Shown: piece by piece, positions 37,079 to 47,121 of the stretch | Numbering within the stretch: position 1 is the first letter of the stretch | How the letters are laid out: each line of letters opens with the position of its first letter | NCBI GenBank assembly: GCA_002406015.1 | Contig: DHMX01000008.1 | Span: forward strand, 1-64,000 | Direction of reading: 5' to 3' | From: Lachnospiraceae bacterium UBA4631 | GTDB taxonomy: Bacteria; Bacillota; Clostridia; Lachnospirales; Lachnospiraceae | DNA: 64,000 bases | The notes under the pieces: generated by a model | What the model saw: only the letters and a program-made list of their open reading frames with translations | Told to the model about the DNA's origin: nothing | Database searches by the model: none | Position numbers and translations under genes: made by a program

Positions 37079-37891
37079 GTGAAAGTAGGAAAACGAGTAT
37101 TTGACACCGAACATGAGGTGTATATGATGGGAATTTTGAATGTAACACCTGATTCTTTTTCGGATGGCGGATGTTATGCAGAGATGGACCGGGCATTATT
37201 CCATGCCGAGGAGCTGATAAAGGCAGGAGCAGACATTTTGGATATTGGCGGAGAGTCAACGAGACCCAATCATATAAAAATCAGCAGTGAGGAAGAAATA
37301 CAGAGAGTTTGTCCGATTATAGAAGCGGTTAAAAGCCGAATGGATATTCCGATTTCGTTGGATACATATAAGTCGGATGTGGCAAGAGCCGGGATTCAGG
37401 CAGGAGCAGATATGTTAAATGACATCTGGGGGCTGAAATGGGATGGCACCATGGCTCAGGTAATTGCAGAGGGCAAGGTTGCCTGTTGCCTGATGCATAA
37501 TCGTAAAGAAGCGGTATATCAGAATTATATAGAGGATGTTTTGTCAGACTTACAGGAAAGTGTGCAATTGGCATTACAGGCTGGAATTGATAGGGATAGC
37601 ATATGCATAGACCCCGGAATCGGATTTGCAAAAGATTTGAATCAGAATCTGGAGTTAATGAATCAGTTGGAACGCTTACAGGAGCTTGGTTATCCGGTTT
37701 TACTCGGCACATCCAGAAAATCCATGATTGGACTTACCTTGGAGCTTCCGGTAAATGAACGCGAGGAAGGCACGATTGCAACAACGGTATTTGGTGTTAT
37801 GAAGGGCTGTTCGATTATACGGGTACATGATGTGGAAAAGAATCTCCGGGCGGTCAAAATGACCTTGGCAATGCTACGTGCCGGAAAATAA
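37079..37891 (+). CDS. folP: Dihydropteroate synthase
   Basis: A 270-residue TIM-barrel enzyme that joins p-aminobenzoate to the pterin pyrophosphate; it is the sulfonamide target. I start it at GTG 37079 because GGAGGG ends ten bases before it; TTG 37061 would put that site inside the gene. Signatures: GILNVTPDSFSDGG, DIGGESTRPN, SLDTYKSDVA, DPGIGFAK and LLGTSRKSMIG. Confidence 0.94.
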   Translation: MKVGKRVFDTEHEVYMMGILNVTPDSFSDGGCYAEMDRALFHAEELIKAGADILDIGGESTRPNHIKISSEEEIQRVCPIIEAVKSRMDIPISLDTYKSDVARAGIQAGADMLNDIWGLKWDGTMAQVIAEGKVACCLMHNRKEAVYQNYIEDVLSDLQESVQLALQAGIDRDSICIDPGIGFAKDLNQNLELMNQLERLQELGYPVLLGTSRKSMIGLTLELPVNEREEGTIATTVFGVMKGCSIIRVHDVEKNLRAVKMTLAMLRAGK

Positions 37892-37912
37892 GCGGAAAAG
37901 AGGTTAAAAGGC

Positions 37913-38740
37913 ATGGACGAAATCAGAATCTCAAATCTGGAGGTATTCGGGCATCATGGTGTGTATGAGGAGGAAAATACTCTGGGGCAGAAGTTCTTGG
38001 TATCAGCAGTATTATATACCGATACAAGAATAGCCGGAAAGACGGATTCCTTAGAGTATTCGATTCATTATGGTGATGTTTGCCATACCATTAAAAGAAT
38101 TATGGAGGAACGGAACTACAAGCTGTTGGAAACGGTAGCAGAGACCATTGCAGAACGCTTACTGCAACAGTATGACAGCTTAAAAAGTATAGAATTGGAA
38201 ATTAAAAAGCCATGGGCGCCGATTATGCTTCCCATTGATACGGTTTCGGTCAAAATCAAACGATGCTGGCATAAGGTAGTCTTTAGCATCGGCTCAAATA
38301 TCGGGAATCGAAAGGAACATTTAGATTATGCGGTTCGACAATTGCAGGAAAACGCAGAATATCGGGCAGTCAGAGTGTCTTCTTATATAGAAACAGAGCC
38401 ATACGGATATTTGAATCAGGATGTATTTTTAAATGCCTGTATAGTTTGCGAAACCTTGTTGACACCGGAGGAGGTACTTGCAGATATTCATAGAGTGGAG
38501 CAGGAGAGAAACCGGACCAGAGAGATACATTGGGGACCGAGAACACTGGATATAGATATACTCTTTTACGATAAGGAGCTGATTGAAACCGCAGATTTGT
38601 GTATTCCGCATCCGGAGATTCCTTTGCGAAGGTTCGTATTGGAGCCGTTGGCGGAATTAGAGCCGAATCTGCATCATCCATGTAGCGGTCTGACGGTAAG
38701 ACAGATGTTGCAGGCACTTGATAATTCCTGTGCCGAATAA
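37913..38740 (+). CDS. folBK: Fused dihydroneopterin aldolase and HPPK
   Basis: A 275-residue bifunctional protein. Residues 1 to about 118 are FolB (EVFGHHGVYEEEN with the active-site Glu and YKLLETVAETIA with the active-site Lys). From about residue 123 on it is FolK, the pyrophosphokinase (VVFSIGSNIGNR, then HWGPRTLDIDILFYD). The two domains catalyse consecutive steps before FolP. No folE is present in the window. Confidence 0.93.
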   Translation: MDEIRISNLEVFGHHGVYEEENTLGQKFLVSAVLYTDTRIAGKTDSLEYSIHYGDVCHTIKRIMEERNYKLLETVAETIAERLLQQYDSLKSIELEIKKPWAPIMLPIDTVSVKIKRCWHKVVFSIGSNIGNRKEHLDYAVRQLQENAEYRAVRVSSYIETEPYGYLNQDVFLNACIVCETLLTPEEVLADIHRVEQERNRTREIHWGPRTLDIDILFYDKELIETADLCIPHPEIPLRRFVLEPLAELEPNLHHPCSGLTVRQMLQALDNSCAE

Positions 38741-38795
38741 TCGGGATTTGATTGACTTTGATGAAATAGAAAGTAGAAAAGAGGACTAAGAAAAA

Positions 38796-39935
38796 GTGGA
38801 TTTGAATCAGATACGTGTTGAAATTGATGATGTGGACCGCCGGATTGTAGAGCTGTTTCAGAAACGGATGGAGCTTGCGGGAGAAGTGGCAGAAACAAAG
38901 CGGGAATCCGGAAAGGCAATTTATGACCGAACGCGGGAGCAGGAGAAACTAAAGCGGTTAGGAGAATTAGCGGATAGTGAATTTAACCGGCATAGTATAG
39001 AAGAATTATTTTTGCAGATTATGTCTATCAGCAGACGGTATCAATATAAGCTGTTGGGAGACAGACAACACTGGCTTGCTGCGGAATATCAGCAGGTAGA
39101 CCATTTATCGGTTACGAAGGATACAAGAGTGATTTATCAAGGTGTACCGGGAGCTTTTAGTGAACAGGCAATGATAAAGTTCTTTGGTGCAGATATTCAG
39201 AGTGCCAATGTAGAGCATTTTGAAGATATTGTAGAGCGGATTGCAAAGGGGGAAGCAGATTACGGTGTGCTTCCGATTGAAAATTCCTCTGCGGGCTTTG
39301 TTGCGGGGGTGTATCATCTGCTACAGGAGTATGATGTAACGATTGTCGGAGGAATCGACCTTGAGGTATCACAGGCACTTTTGGGTGTAAAAGGTGCCAA
39401 TATAGCAGATATTAAGACTGTATACTCGCATCCGCAGGCATTGATGCAGACGAAGCCGTTTCTGGATGCACAGGGCTTTAAGCAGATTGCAATGGAAAAT
39501 ACGGCTGTCAGTGCCAGAAAGATTCAGCAGGATGGGGATGTTACACAGGCTGCGGTTGCAAGTATTCGTGCAGCCCAGCTTTATGATTTGGAGGTATTAA
39601 ATCCGTCCATTAATACACAGAAGAACAATACAACGCGGTTTGTTGTATTGAGCAATCAGAAGCTATATACGAAGGATGCGGATAATATCAGCATCAGCTT
39701 TACCCTGCCGCACGAAAGCGGAAGCCTTTATAATGCACTGGGACATTTTATATTTAATGGTCTGAATATGACCAGTATTGAGTCAGAACCGTTGCCGGAG
39801 CGAAAATGGGAATACCGGTTCTTTATTACCTTTGACGGAAACCTCGGAGATGCTTCCGTACAGAATGCGATTAGCGGTGTGCGGAGCGAGTCCTCGGATT
39901 TTAAGCTGTTAGGAAATTATTGCATAGAAATATAA
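38796..39935 (+). CDS. pheA: Bifunctional chorismate mutase / prephenate dehydratase
   Basis: A 379-residue enzyme of phenylalanine synthesis. An AroQ-type chorismate mutase covers residues 1-85 (RVEIDDVDRRIVELFQKR). The prephenate dehydratase domain follows (YQGVPGAFSEQAM, PIENSSAGFV and the NNTTRFVVL motif), and then a C-terminal ACT domain (ESGSLYNALGHF, then SIESEP). The ESEP in place of the usual ESRP phenylalanine-binding motif is a small deviation that might alter feedback inhibition. GTG start with GAGGA upstream. Confidence 0.93.
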   Translation: MDLNQIRVEIDDVDRRIVELFQKRMELAGEVAETKRESGKAIYDRTREQEKLKRLGELADSEFNRHSIEELFLQIMSISRRYQYKLLGDRQHWLAAEYQQVDHLSVTKDTRVIYQGVPGAFSEQAMIKFFGADIQSANVEHFEDIVERIAKGEADYGVLPIENSSAGFVAGVYHLLQEYDVTIVGGIDLEVSQALLGVKGANIADIKTVYSHPQALMQTKPFLDAQGFKQIAMENTAVSARKIQQDGDVTQAAVASIRAAQLYDLEVLNPSINTQKNNTTRFVVLSNQKLYTKDADNISISFTLPHESGSLYNALGHFIFNGLNMTSIESEPLPERKWEYRFFITFDGNLGDASVQNAISGVRSESSDFKLLGNYCIEI

Positions 39936-40002
39936 GAAAAAATTAATTGAGAGAAAACAGGAATCAGTATAAAAGACAGGAACAAGGAATGGAGGCGTAG
40001 AT

Positions 40003-41538
40003 ATGGCATATCAGATGTTTGCGGCAATTAATGTAGGTTCAAGTGATATATCCATGAAGATATTTGAGATTACTGCAAAATGGGGATTCCGGGAAATAGA
40101 TTGTGTCAGTCATATTCTGGAATTGGGAAGTGATACGTATCGTTTGGGATATGTAAGCAACGAAAAGATTAATGAATTATGTGATTGCCTGATGAAGTTC
40201 AAATCCAAAATGAAGGAATACGATTGTCAGGAATACCGGGCATATGCAACCAGTGCGATTCGGGAGGCAAGCAACAGTCTGTTGATTATCGAGCAGATTG
40301 AACAACGCACCGGTTTTCAGGTATCAATTCTCAGTAATTCGGAGCATCGTTTTATGATGCTGAAGGGCTGCGGCTCGACCATGAAGGGATTTGATGAAAT
40401 TACCAGTAAGAATACAGCCTTGCTGGATATGGGAGCCGGCAGTATTCAGATTTCGCTGTTTGAAAAGCAGTTACTGACCGCAACGCAGAACATTAAAATA
40501 GGCTCAATTCGTGTCCGGGATATGATGTCCGGCATTGAGTCCCGCGTTACAAATGGGGATGAGGTTATTGAGGAATATGTTCAGAATGAATTAAATACCT
40601 TTAAGACAATGTATCTGGGAGATAAGAATATCAAAAATGTTATTGCAATCGGGGATGAGATTCAGGCACTACAGAAGATTGCACCGGAGTTAAAGCTTTC
40701 CAAGCTGATGACAAGAGAACAGATAGACTATATTTATGAAAAAATTCTGCATATGTCTCCGCAGGAAATGGCATTGCACTATGGTATTCCGTTTGAACGT
40801 GCAACGCTGATACGTCCGGCAATTATCATTTACCGGATATTAGTTGAAACAACCAAGGCAGACGAGATTTTTCTGCATGACATTAACCTGTGTGACGGAA
40901 TCGTAGCAGATTATATGGACAGCACGCATAAGACGGCAATCGGAAGAAAATTCGAGGATGATATTATTGCGTCTGCGATGGCAATGGCGAAGCGATATAA
41001 ATGCAACAAAACACATATCGAATATATATCAACGCTGGCACTTGCAATATTTGATGCCATGAAGAAGCGGCATGGTATGGGAAGAATCCAGAGATTGCAA
41101 TTAGAAATAGCCTGCATTCTTCACGATTGCGGTAAATTTATTAATATGCAGAATGTGGCAAATAATTCGTATAGTATCATTATGTCTACGGAAATGATGG
41201 GGCTTTCCCATAAGGAACGGGAAGAGGTTGCAAATGCTGTGCGGTATAATACGCTGTATCTTCCGGCATATGCACAGGTAAAGGCAGCTATAGGTGATGC
41301 ATCCTATACTACAGTTGCCAAGCTGGCGGCTATTTTAAGGGTTGCGAATGCACTGGACCGGTCACATAAGCAGAAGGTTGAAAAATTCAATATACAGGTA
41401 AAAGATAAGAAAATGATTATTCTGGTAGATACGGTGAACAATATTACTTTGGAGGCTGCCTTATTTAAGGAAAAAGCAGACTTCTTTGAACAGATATATG
41501 GAATCAGACCGGTCTTAAAGCAGAGGAGGAACGTATAA
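40003..41538 (+). CDS. ppx: Exopolyphosphatase Ppx/GppA family with HD domain
   Basis: A 511-residue protein. The N-terminal ASKHA fold (AAINVGSSDISMKIFEI, then LLDMGAGSIQISLF) is followed by a C-terminal HD domain (ACILHDCGKFINM, then RVANALDRSHKQK). The family releases phosphate from polyphosphate or pppGpp. The start motif NVGSSDISM deviates from the usual DIGSNSxR, so the catalytic strength is uncertain. Its stop overlaps the ppk start (TAATG), so degradation and synthesis are co-translated. Confidence 0.88.
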   Translation: MAYQMFAAINVGSSDISMKIFEITAKWGFREIDCVSHILELGSDTYRLGYVSNEKINELCDCLMKFKSKMKEYDCQEYRAYATSAIREASNSLLIIEQIEQRTGFQVSILSNSEHRFMMLKGCGSTMKGFDEITSKNTALLDMGAGSIQISLFEKQLLTATQNIKIGSIRVRDMMSGIESRVTNGDEVIEEYVQNELNTFKTMYLGDKNIKNVIAIGDEIQALQKIAPELKLSKLMTREQIDYIYEKILHMSPQEMALHYGIPFERATLIRPAIIIYRILVETTKADEIFLHDINLCDGIVADYMDSTHKTAIGRKFEDDIIASAMAMAKRYKCNKTHIEYISTLALAIFDAMKKRHGMGRIQRLQLEIACILHDCGKFINMQNVANNSYSIIMSTEMMGLSHKEREEVANAVRYNTLYLPAYAQVKAAIGDASYTTVAKLAAILRVANALDRSHKQKVEKFNIQVKDKKMIILVDTVNNITLEAALFKEKADFFEQIYGIRPVLKQRRNV

Positions 41539-43694
41539 TGGTGGAGAAGAAGTTGACAAAAAAGGAAAAGAAGGAATTGAAGAAGCCGGAAAACTATGTA
41601 AATCGGGAATTGTCATGGCTGGAATTTAATTATCGGATTTTAGGCGAAGCAAAGGATAAGACCATAAGACCGTTTGAGAGAATTAAATTTCTCGGAATTA
41701 CAGCGTCTAATCTGGATGAATTTTTTATGGTGCGTGTAGCATCTTTGATGGATATGGTACATGCCGGATATGAGAAGGCAGATATTGCCGGTTTGTCACC
41801 GAAGAAGCAGTTGGAGGCAATTATTCCTAAGACAAAGGAATTTATGAGCAGTCAGTATGTTACTTATAATCGTTCCTTGCTTCCGTTGCTGGAAAAAAAT
41901 GGTCTGCGTGTGATTACCAGACATGAGAATCTGACTGAAGCACAGCAAAGTTATGTGGATGATTTTTTTGATAAGGATGTGTATCCGGTATTAACACCAA
42001 TGGCAGTAGACGCATCCAGACCATTTCCGTTGATTCGAAATAAAACTCTGAATATCGGAGCATTAATCTGGAAGCAGGATTCAGAGGAGGTTGAGATTGC
42101 AACCGTTCAGGTTCCGTCTGTACTTCCTAGAATCGTACATGTGCCAAGCAATCAGGAGGGGATGCAGGAGGTTATTTTACTGGAACAGGTAATTGAAAAG
42201 AATATTTCCAAGCTGTTCCTGAATTATGAAGTAACCTGTGCGTTCCCGTACCGGATTATGCGAAATGCGGATTTGACGATAGATGAGGATGATGCCGCAG
42301 ACTTGTTAAAGGAGATTGAAAAGCAGATTAAGCAGCGGCAATGGGGAGAAGTAATCCGTCTGGAGGTCGAAGAAGGAATTGATAAAGAGCTGTTAAAGGA
42401 GTTAAGTAAGCAGCTTCATGTAGAAAAGGAGCATATTTTTGCAATTAACGGACCGTTAGACCTGACCTTCCTTAGTAAGTTAAGCGGCTTGGATGGCTTT
42501 GAACATCTTAAGAATCCGAAGTACACCCCGCAGCCGGTTCCGGAATTAAATCAGGAGGAAAATATTTTTGAACAGATTAAGCGAAAGGATATTTTCCTGC
42601 ATCATCCATATGAAACCTTTAATCCGGTAGTGCAATTCATTGCACAGGCAGCCGTTGACCCGCAGGTATTGGCAATTAAGCAGACCTTGTACCGGGTATC
42701 CAGTCATTCGCCGATTATTGCAGCTCTTGCACAGGCAGCCGAGAATGGCAAGCAGGTTACGGTATTGGTAGAATTAAAGGCAAGATTTGATGAAGAAAAT
42801 AATATTAACTGGGCAAAAATGCTGGAAAAAACAGGATGCCATGTTATTTATGGCTTGGTAGGACTCAAGACGCATTCCAAGATTTCATTGGTGGTACGAC
42901 GGGAAGAGGATGGTATCAAACGCTATGTTCATCTGGGAACCGGTAACTACAATGATGTAACGGCAAAGCTGTATACAGATACGGGAATCCTGACGGCATC
43001 GGATTCCATAGGTGAGGATGCAACAGCAGTCTTTAATATGCTGTCCGGATATTCCGAGCCGGCAAGCTGGAATAAGCTGATTGTTGCACCAATCTGGATG
43101 AAGAATACGGTTCTGGATTTGATTCGGCGGGAGGCTGACAATGCAAGAGAAGGAAAGCAGGCACATATTATAGCGAAAATGAATTCCTTATGTGACCCGA
43201 AGGTGATGGAAGCCTTATATGAGGCTTCAGAAGCCGGTGTTAAGATTGAATTGATTGTGCGGGGAATTTGCTGTCTGCGGGCAGGCGTACCGGGCTTGAG
43301 TGAGAACATTACCGTACGTTCCATTGTCGGTAATTTCTTGGAGCATGCCAGAATTTTATATTGCTATAATGACGGCTTTGAAGAAATTTACATGGGAAGT
43401 GCGGATTGGATGCCTCGAAATCTGGATAAGCGGGTAGAAATTATGTTCCCGGTAGAAGATAAGCAGGCAAAGGAGCAGGCAAAGCACATTCTGGATGTGC
43501 AACTGGCAGATACATTAAAGGCATATTTGTTACAGCCGGATGGCACCTATGTAAAGCAGGATTTGCGTGGCAAGGAAAAAATTTCCGCACAGGATGTATT
43601 CTGTAAGGAAGCAATTGAAGCAGCAAAGAAGGAGAAGGATTCTCATAAGGATATGCGAACCTTTGAACCGATTACGGCAGATACGGGAATATAA
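41538..43694 (+). CDS. ppk1: Polyphosphate kinase 1
   Basis: A 718-residue PPK1, which makes polyphosphate from ATP. The N-terminal motif NRELSWLEFNYRIL, the catalytic phospho-histidine region RYVHLGTGNYND, THSKISLVVR and the second histidine motif GSADWMPRNLDKRVE are all present. Full length for the family. It is coupled to ppx and directly followed by a two-component system, one base after the stop codon. Confidence 0.95.
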   Translation: MVEKKLTKKEKKELKKPENYVNRELSWLEFNYRILGEAKDKTIRPFERIKFLGITASNLDEFFMVRVASLMDMVHAGYEKADIAGLSPKKQLEAIIPKTKEFMSSQYVTYNRSLLPLLEKNGLRVITRHENLTEAQQSYVDDFFDKDVYPVLTPMAVDASRPFPLIRNKTLNIGALIWKQDSEEVEIATVQVPSVLPRIVHVPSNQEGMQEVILLEQVIEKNISKLFLNYEVTCAFPYRIMRNADLTIDEDDAADLLKEIEKQIKQRQWGEVIRLEVEEGIDKELLKELSKQLHVEKEHIFAINGPLDLTFLSKLSGLDGFEHLKNPKYTPQPVPELNQEENIFEQIKRKDIFLHHPYETFNPVVQFIAQAAVDPQVLAIKQTLYRVSSHSPIIAALAQAAENGKQVTVLVELKARFDEENNINWAKMLEKTGCHVIYGLVGLKTHSKISLVVRREEDGIKRYVHLGTGNYNDVTAKLYTDTGILTASDSIGEDATAVFNMLSGYSEPASWNKLIVAPIWMKNTVLDLIRREADNAREGKQAHIIAKMNSLCDPKVMEALYEASEAGVKIELIVRGICCLRAGVPGLSENITVRSIVGNFLEHARILYCYNDGFEEIYMGSADWMPRNLDKRVEIMFPVEDKQAKEQAKHILDVQLADTLKAYLLQPDGTYVKQDLRGKEKISAQDVFCKEAIEAAKKEKDSHKDMRTFEPITADTGI

Positions 43695-43695
43695 A

Positions 43696-44355
43696 ATGAT
43701 AAAAATACTAGTGGTGGATGATGAACAGCCAATTGCAAATTATATAAAGATTACGTTGAAGCAGGCAGGCTATTATGCGGATTGTGTATATGACGGTATG
43801 GCGGCATTAGAGCAATTGCAGGAAAAGCAGTATGATTTGATTCTGTTAGATGTGATGCTGCCGGAACTGAATGGCTTTGAATTAATGGATACACTGGTGC
43901 CAATGGGAATCCCGGTTATATTCCTGACCGCAAAGGACCGGATTCAGGATCGTGTAAAGGGTCTGCGGCTGGGAGCGGAGGATTACATTGTTAAGCCATT
44001 TGATGTTATGGAGCTGTTAGCGAGAGTTGAGGTAGTGCTGCGACGGTATAAGAAAGCAGAGGACTTAATTACGGTTGGAGACATTACGGTAGACCTACGC
44101 TCCATGCGTGTGTTGAAAGCAGGACAAGAGGTGGCATTGACACGAAAGGAATATGAATTGCTGGTACTGTTTATAAGGAATCAGAATACGGCACTTTATC
44201 GGGATACGATTTATGAACGTGTATGGGGAGGAGAACTGGAATACGGTAGCAAGACCGTAGACCTTCACGTACAGCGGTTGAGAAAGAAGCTGGGGCTGGA
44301 ACAGGAGCTACAGGCAATTCCGAAGGTAGGCTATCGATTTGAGGTGAAGCTATGA
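43696..44355 (+). CDS. OmpR-family response regulator next to ppk
   Basis: A 219-residue regulator from ATG 43696, the family start (MIKILVVDDEQPIA). The longer frame from 43567 lies inside ppk and is rejected. Phosphoacceptor Asp52 in LILLDVMLPELNG, Lys in YIVKPFDVMELLARVE, winged-helix end IPKVGYRFEVKL. The four-base overlap ATGA with the kinase gene shows coupling. Confidence 0.92.
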   Translation: MIKILVVDDEQPIANYIKITLKQAGYYADCVYDGMAALEQLQEKQYDLILLDVMLPELNGFELMDTLVPMGIPVIFLTAKDRIQDRVKGLRLGAEDYIVKPFDVMELLARVEVVLRRYKKAEDLITVGDITVDLRSMRVLKAGQEVALTRKEYELLVLFIRNQNTALYRDTIYERVWGGELEYGSKTVDLHVQRLRKKLGLEQELQAIPKVGYRFEVKL

Positions 44356-45782
44356 AGTTTCGGTATAAGATAACCTTGTGCATGATTAGTATGCTGGCAA
44401 TATTTTATGGAATCGGAGGAACGGTGTTAATCTCCGGTTCCTTTCGTTCTGCCTTGGAACGGGAAAAGGAGGGTGCAAGGGATTCTTATCAGATGATTCT
44501 GGACACCTTGCAGGTTTTGAATCAATCCGGACAATGGCAGGATGAAAATATGGTATCGGATGTTTTGAAACAGTTATCCAGAGAAGGCAGTACCTCATGG
44601 GCTGCCTTGCAGCTACAGGGAAAAGAGAAGGTGCTGTATCAGTCCGGAAATATATGGGATTATTTTTTGGACCAAAGGCAGCAGTTGGAGTCCGGAATAT
44701 GCAGAATCAGTAATTTCTCGGACGATGCCGGAAGAAAATATTTACAGGTGTCCGGTATCGTATCCTTTGGCGAGGAGCAGTTGGTTTTAAATGCGGCATA
44801 TGATATTACATCGATATATGAGACAAGAGAAGCACAGCAGAGGGTATATACAAGGGTGTATTTCAGTATGCTGGGAATCTGTCTGGTAATTGTATATCTG
44901 ATTGCGTATATGCTGACCCGTCCGTTATCGAAATTGTCAAAGGCAACCAGACGGTTAGCATCCGGTAATCTTTCGTATCGTTCCATGATAAAGTCGGATG
45001 ATGAGATAGGAAGTCTGGCACAGGACTTTAATCAGATGGCAGAGCATTTAGAGAAAAACGTGGATGCCATGCAGGAAACAGTAGAGCGTCAGGAGCAGTT
45101 TATGGGAAGCTTTGCACATGAACTAAAGACTCCTATGACTTCGATTATCGGTTATGCGGATTTGATTCGGCGGCAGACCCTGTCAACCGAGGAGGAAGCA
45201 GAGGCAGCTAATTATATTTATACAGAAGGTAAACGACTGGAACGGTTGTCTCATAAAATGCTGGATATTGTATCGATTGATAAGGGAAAACTTACATTTG
45301 TGACGGTATCACCGGAGACAATTGTTCATGAACTGACAGAGTATCTGCGTCCGATTTATCAAAAGAGTGAGATTAGAATAGAGGAACAGTGCGAGGCGGG
45401 AAGCTGTCTGTTGGAGCCGGATTTATTTCGCTCCTTACTTATAAATCTGCTGGATAACAGCCGGAAGGCAATGGTGGATAAGGGCGGTCAGATTACGATT
45501 GAATTAAAGCTGTTGCCGGATGGGTGTCAGCTAGAGGTGGCGGATGATGGACCCGGTGCGACAAAGGAGGATATGCAACGATTGACAGAAGCCTTTTATC
45601 GTGTGGATAAGGCACGTTCCCGAAAGTTGGGAGGTGCAGGGCTTGGTCTGACCTTGTGTGAGCGGATTGCCGAATTACATCAGGGAACGATTCAGTTTGC
45701 AGATAATTTACCGCGTGGAATGCGGGTAATTGTAGTATTGCGGGGAGGCAGAGAGCATGAAGAAACGAGTAAAGCAAATTAG
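44352..45782 (+). CDS. Sensor histidine kinase
   Basis: A 476-residue membrane kinase: helix 1 (about residues 7-28), an external domain of about 130 residues, helix 2 (about 173-193), HAMP, then the His256 box (GSFAHELKTPMTSIIGYAD) and an ATPase domain (NLLDNSRKAM, GGAGLGLTLCE). It pairs with the preceding regulator. The external domain is of a size consistent with a dCache or PAS-like sensor; the ligand is unknown. Confidence 0.9.
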   Translation: MKFRYKITLCMISMLAIFYGIGGTVLISGSFRSALEREKEGARDSYQMILDTLQVLNQSGQWQDENMVSDVLKQLSREGSTSWAALQLQGKEKVLYQSGNIWDYFLDQRQQLESGICRISNFSDDAGRKYLQVSGIVSFGEEQLVLNAAYDITSIYETREAQQRVYTRVYFSMLGICLVIVYLIAYMLTRPLSKLSKATRRLASGNLSYRSMIKSDDEIGSLAQDFNQMAEHLEKNVDAMQETVERQEQFMGSFAHELKTPMTSIIGYADLIRRQTLSTEEEAEAANYIYTEGKRLERLSHKMLDIVSIDKGKLTFVTVSPETIVHELTEYLRPIYQKSEIRIEEQCEAGSCLLEPDLFRSLLINLLDNSRKAMVDKGGQITIELKLLPDGCQLEVADDGPGATKEDMQRLTEAFYRVDKARSRKLGGAGLGLTLCERIAELHQGTIQFADNLPRGMRVIVVLRGGREHEETSKAN

Positions 45783-46524
45783 TTATATAATTCTGGCTCT
45801 GTGCGTGCTTGCAGGCGGCTATCTGATGCCGAAATGGTGGATTAACTGGCAGGATTCCAAGCAGGCGGCAGCCGTAGAGGATTATGCGGTAAGAGATGTG
45901 TCACTTCAGGTGTCAAACGTGTTGATAAATCGTATGAAAGGTATCCGTGATGGAGCGAATACGTTAATTGAGGTAGAAAGCAATGCATATGCATATCGGA
46001 CACAAGAGGAAATCGAAGATATAACATGGGCGGCTCTGAATACCTTCACATTAAATGCAGTGAGTGGAGGATATACCTATGTAAAGGAAGATATGTATGA
46101 GGATTGGTATGATTATATGCTCGTAATTGATGACAAGGAAGGAATGAGCTATGGAATCTGGAATTGCTCTATCATATTTAATGAGTGGTCTGCACATATC
46201 ATTTTGGATGATGAAACAGGAATGGTACTTGCATATGAATGTTATGGTATGGATGACTGCATAGAGCTGGATGATTTTCTGGCACAGGAGGAAGAACTGC
46301 GAAGAATTTTGACCGATTATTATGATATGTGGAATGTGGAATTAAAAAGCATGAAAGGCTTTGAAGGAAAGGATTTAGAAGAAGATTACATAGAAGAAAA
46401 TGAATATCCTTTATATGATGGTTATACAGTGACTGTGACATATTCCATAACGGACGGACAGGGAAACACCATTAATCTGAATTGTGTGTTCTTTCATGAT
46501 GGGTATAACATCGGATATAGTTAG
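45757..46524 (+). CDS. Unknown single-helix membrane-anchored protein
   Basis: A 255-residue protein I do not recognise. A basic start and one helix (residues about 8-26) place the rest, an acidic, Tyr/Trp/Asp-rich domain, outside the cell. GGGAGG stands ahead of the ATG, which overlaps the kinase gene by 26 bases, so it is probably part of the same transcript and could be an accessory or target of that sensor system. Confidence 0.6.
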   Translation: MKKRVKQISYIILALCVLAGGYLMPKWWINWQDSKQAAAVEDYAVRDVSLQVSNVLINRMKGIRDGANTLIEVESNAYAYRTQEEIEDITWAALNTFTLNAVSGGYTYVKEDMYEDWYDYMLVIDDKEGMSYGIWNCSIIFNEWSAHIILDDETGMVLAYECYGMDDCIELDDFLAQEEELRRILTDYYDMWNVELKSMKGFEGKDLEEDYIEENEYPLYDGYTVTVTYSITDGQGNTINLNCVFFHDGYNIGYS

Positions 46525-46638
46525 AGCTAATTGGTTTATAAAAATTTATGAATTGTGATGCTGATTTGATGCCGGATTGTTGCTGATATGATAAGGTATC
46601 CTGTTATGGTAAGGACAACACAGAAGGAAGGTGTTGCA

Positions 46639-47037
46639 ATGAATCATAAGGAGCGAAAGCAATTTGGAAGTGAAATAGCGGTTTGGATTGGACGTATATT
46701 GGGAATCCTCGGAGCCATTGGGTTCTTGGCACTGATGGGTGCCAATTCGATTCAGAACCAGCAGCAGTATAGGAATACATCAGAAAGAAAACCTGCAAGA
46801 TACAGAATGGAGGAAGTTATAGAATATATTACAGAGGATGCAGCGGAGGATGCAGCAGAAGATGCAACAGAGTACATGACAGAGGGCAAGACAGAAGATA
46901 CAGCAGAATACACAACGGAGGATGCAGCAGAAGATACAGAAGAGTACACAACGGAGGATGCAGCAGAAGATACAGTAGAGTACATGATAGAGCAACCGCA
47001 TGGAAAGGCGGGAAGGGTGGAATTGATAGTAAAGTAG
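46639..47037 (+). CDS. Small membrane protein with acidic TED/AED repeats
   Basis: A 132-residue protein from ATG 46639 (GAAGGAAGG site) with a helix at about residues 12-33. A tail from residue 60 is built of repeats such as TEDAAEDTEEY. No family is recognised. Much of the tail is a 36-base DNA repeat (about 46890-46985). The topology suggests an acidic, extended tail outside the membrane. It could be real or partly repeat-expanded; codon structure and ribosome site favour real. Confidence 0.5.
   Translation: MNHKERKQFGSEIAVWIGRILGILGAIGFLALMGANSIQNQQQYRNTSERKPARYRMEEVIEYITEDAAEDAAEDATEYMTEGKTEDTAEYTTEDAAEDTEEYTTEDAAEDTVEYMIEQPHGKAGRVELIVK
46830..46990 (+). repeat. Acidic in-frame repeat, 36-bp unit
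   Basis: Copies of a unit reading GAGGATGCAGCAGAAGAT followed by ACAGAAGAGTACACAACG. Two are nearly exact and others are decayed. It encodes the TEDAAEDTEEYT-like tail of the small membrane protein. Confidence 0.75.
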
Positions 47038-47121
47038 GAGGGCTGGAATCCGGAATCATAGATGTGCGGACGCTGGGATTTAATGTAAGTATTCCATGCA
47101 GGTATTTGGGCAAAAAAGAAC

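Noticed and set aside
43567..43695. N-terminal extension of the response regulator after ppk
   Set aside because: The extra 43 residues are an out-of-frame reading of the ppk end; family start and length fit ATG 43696.
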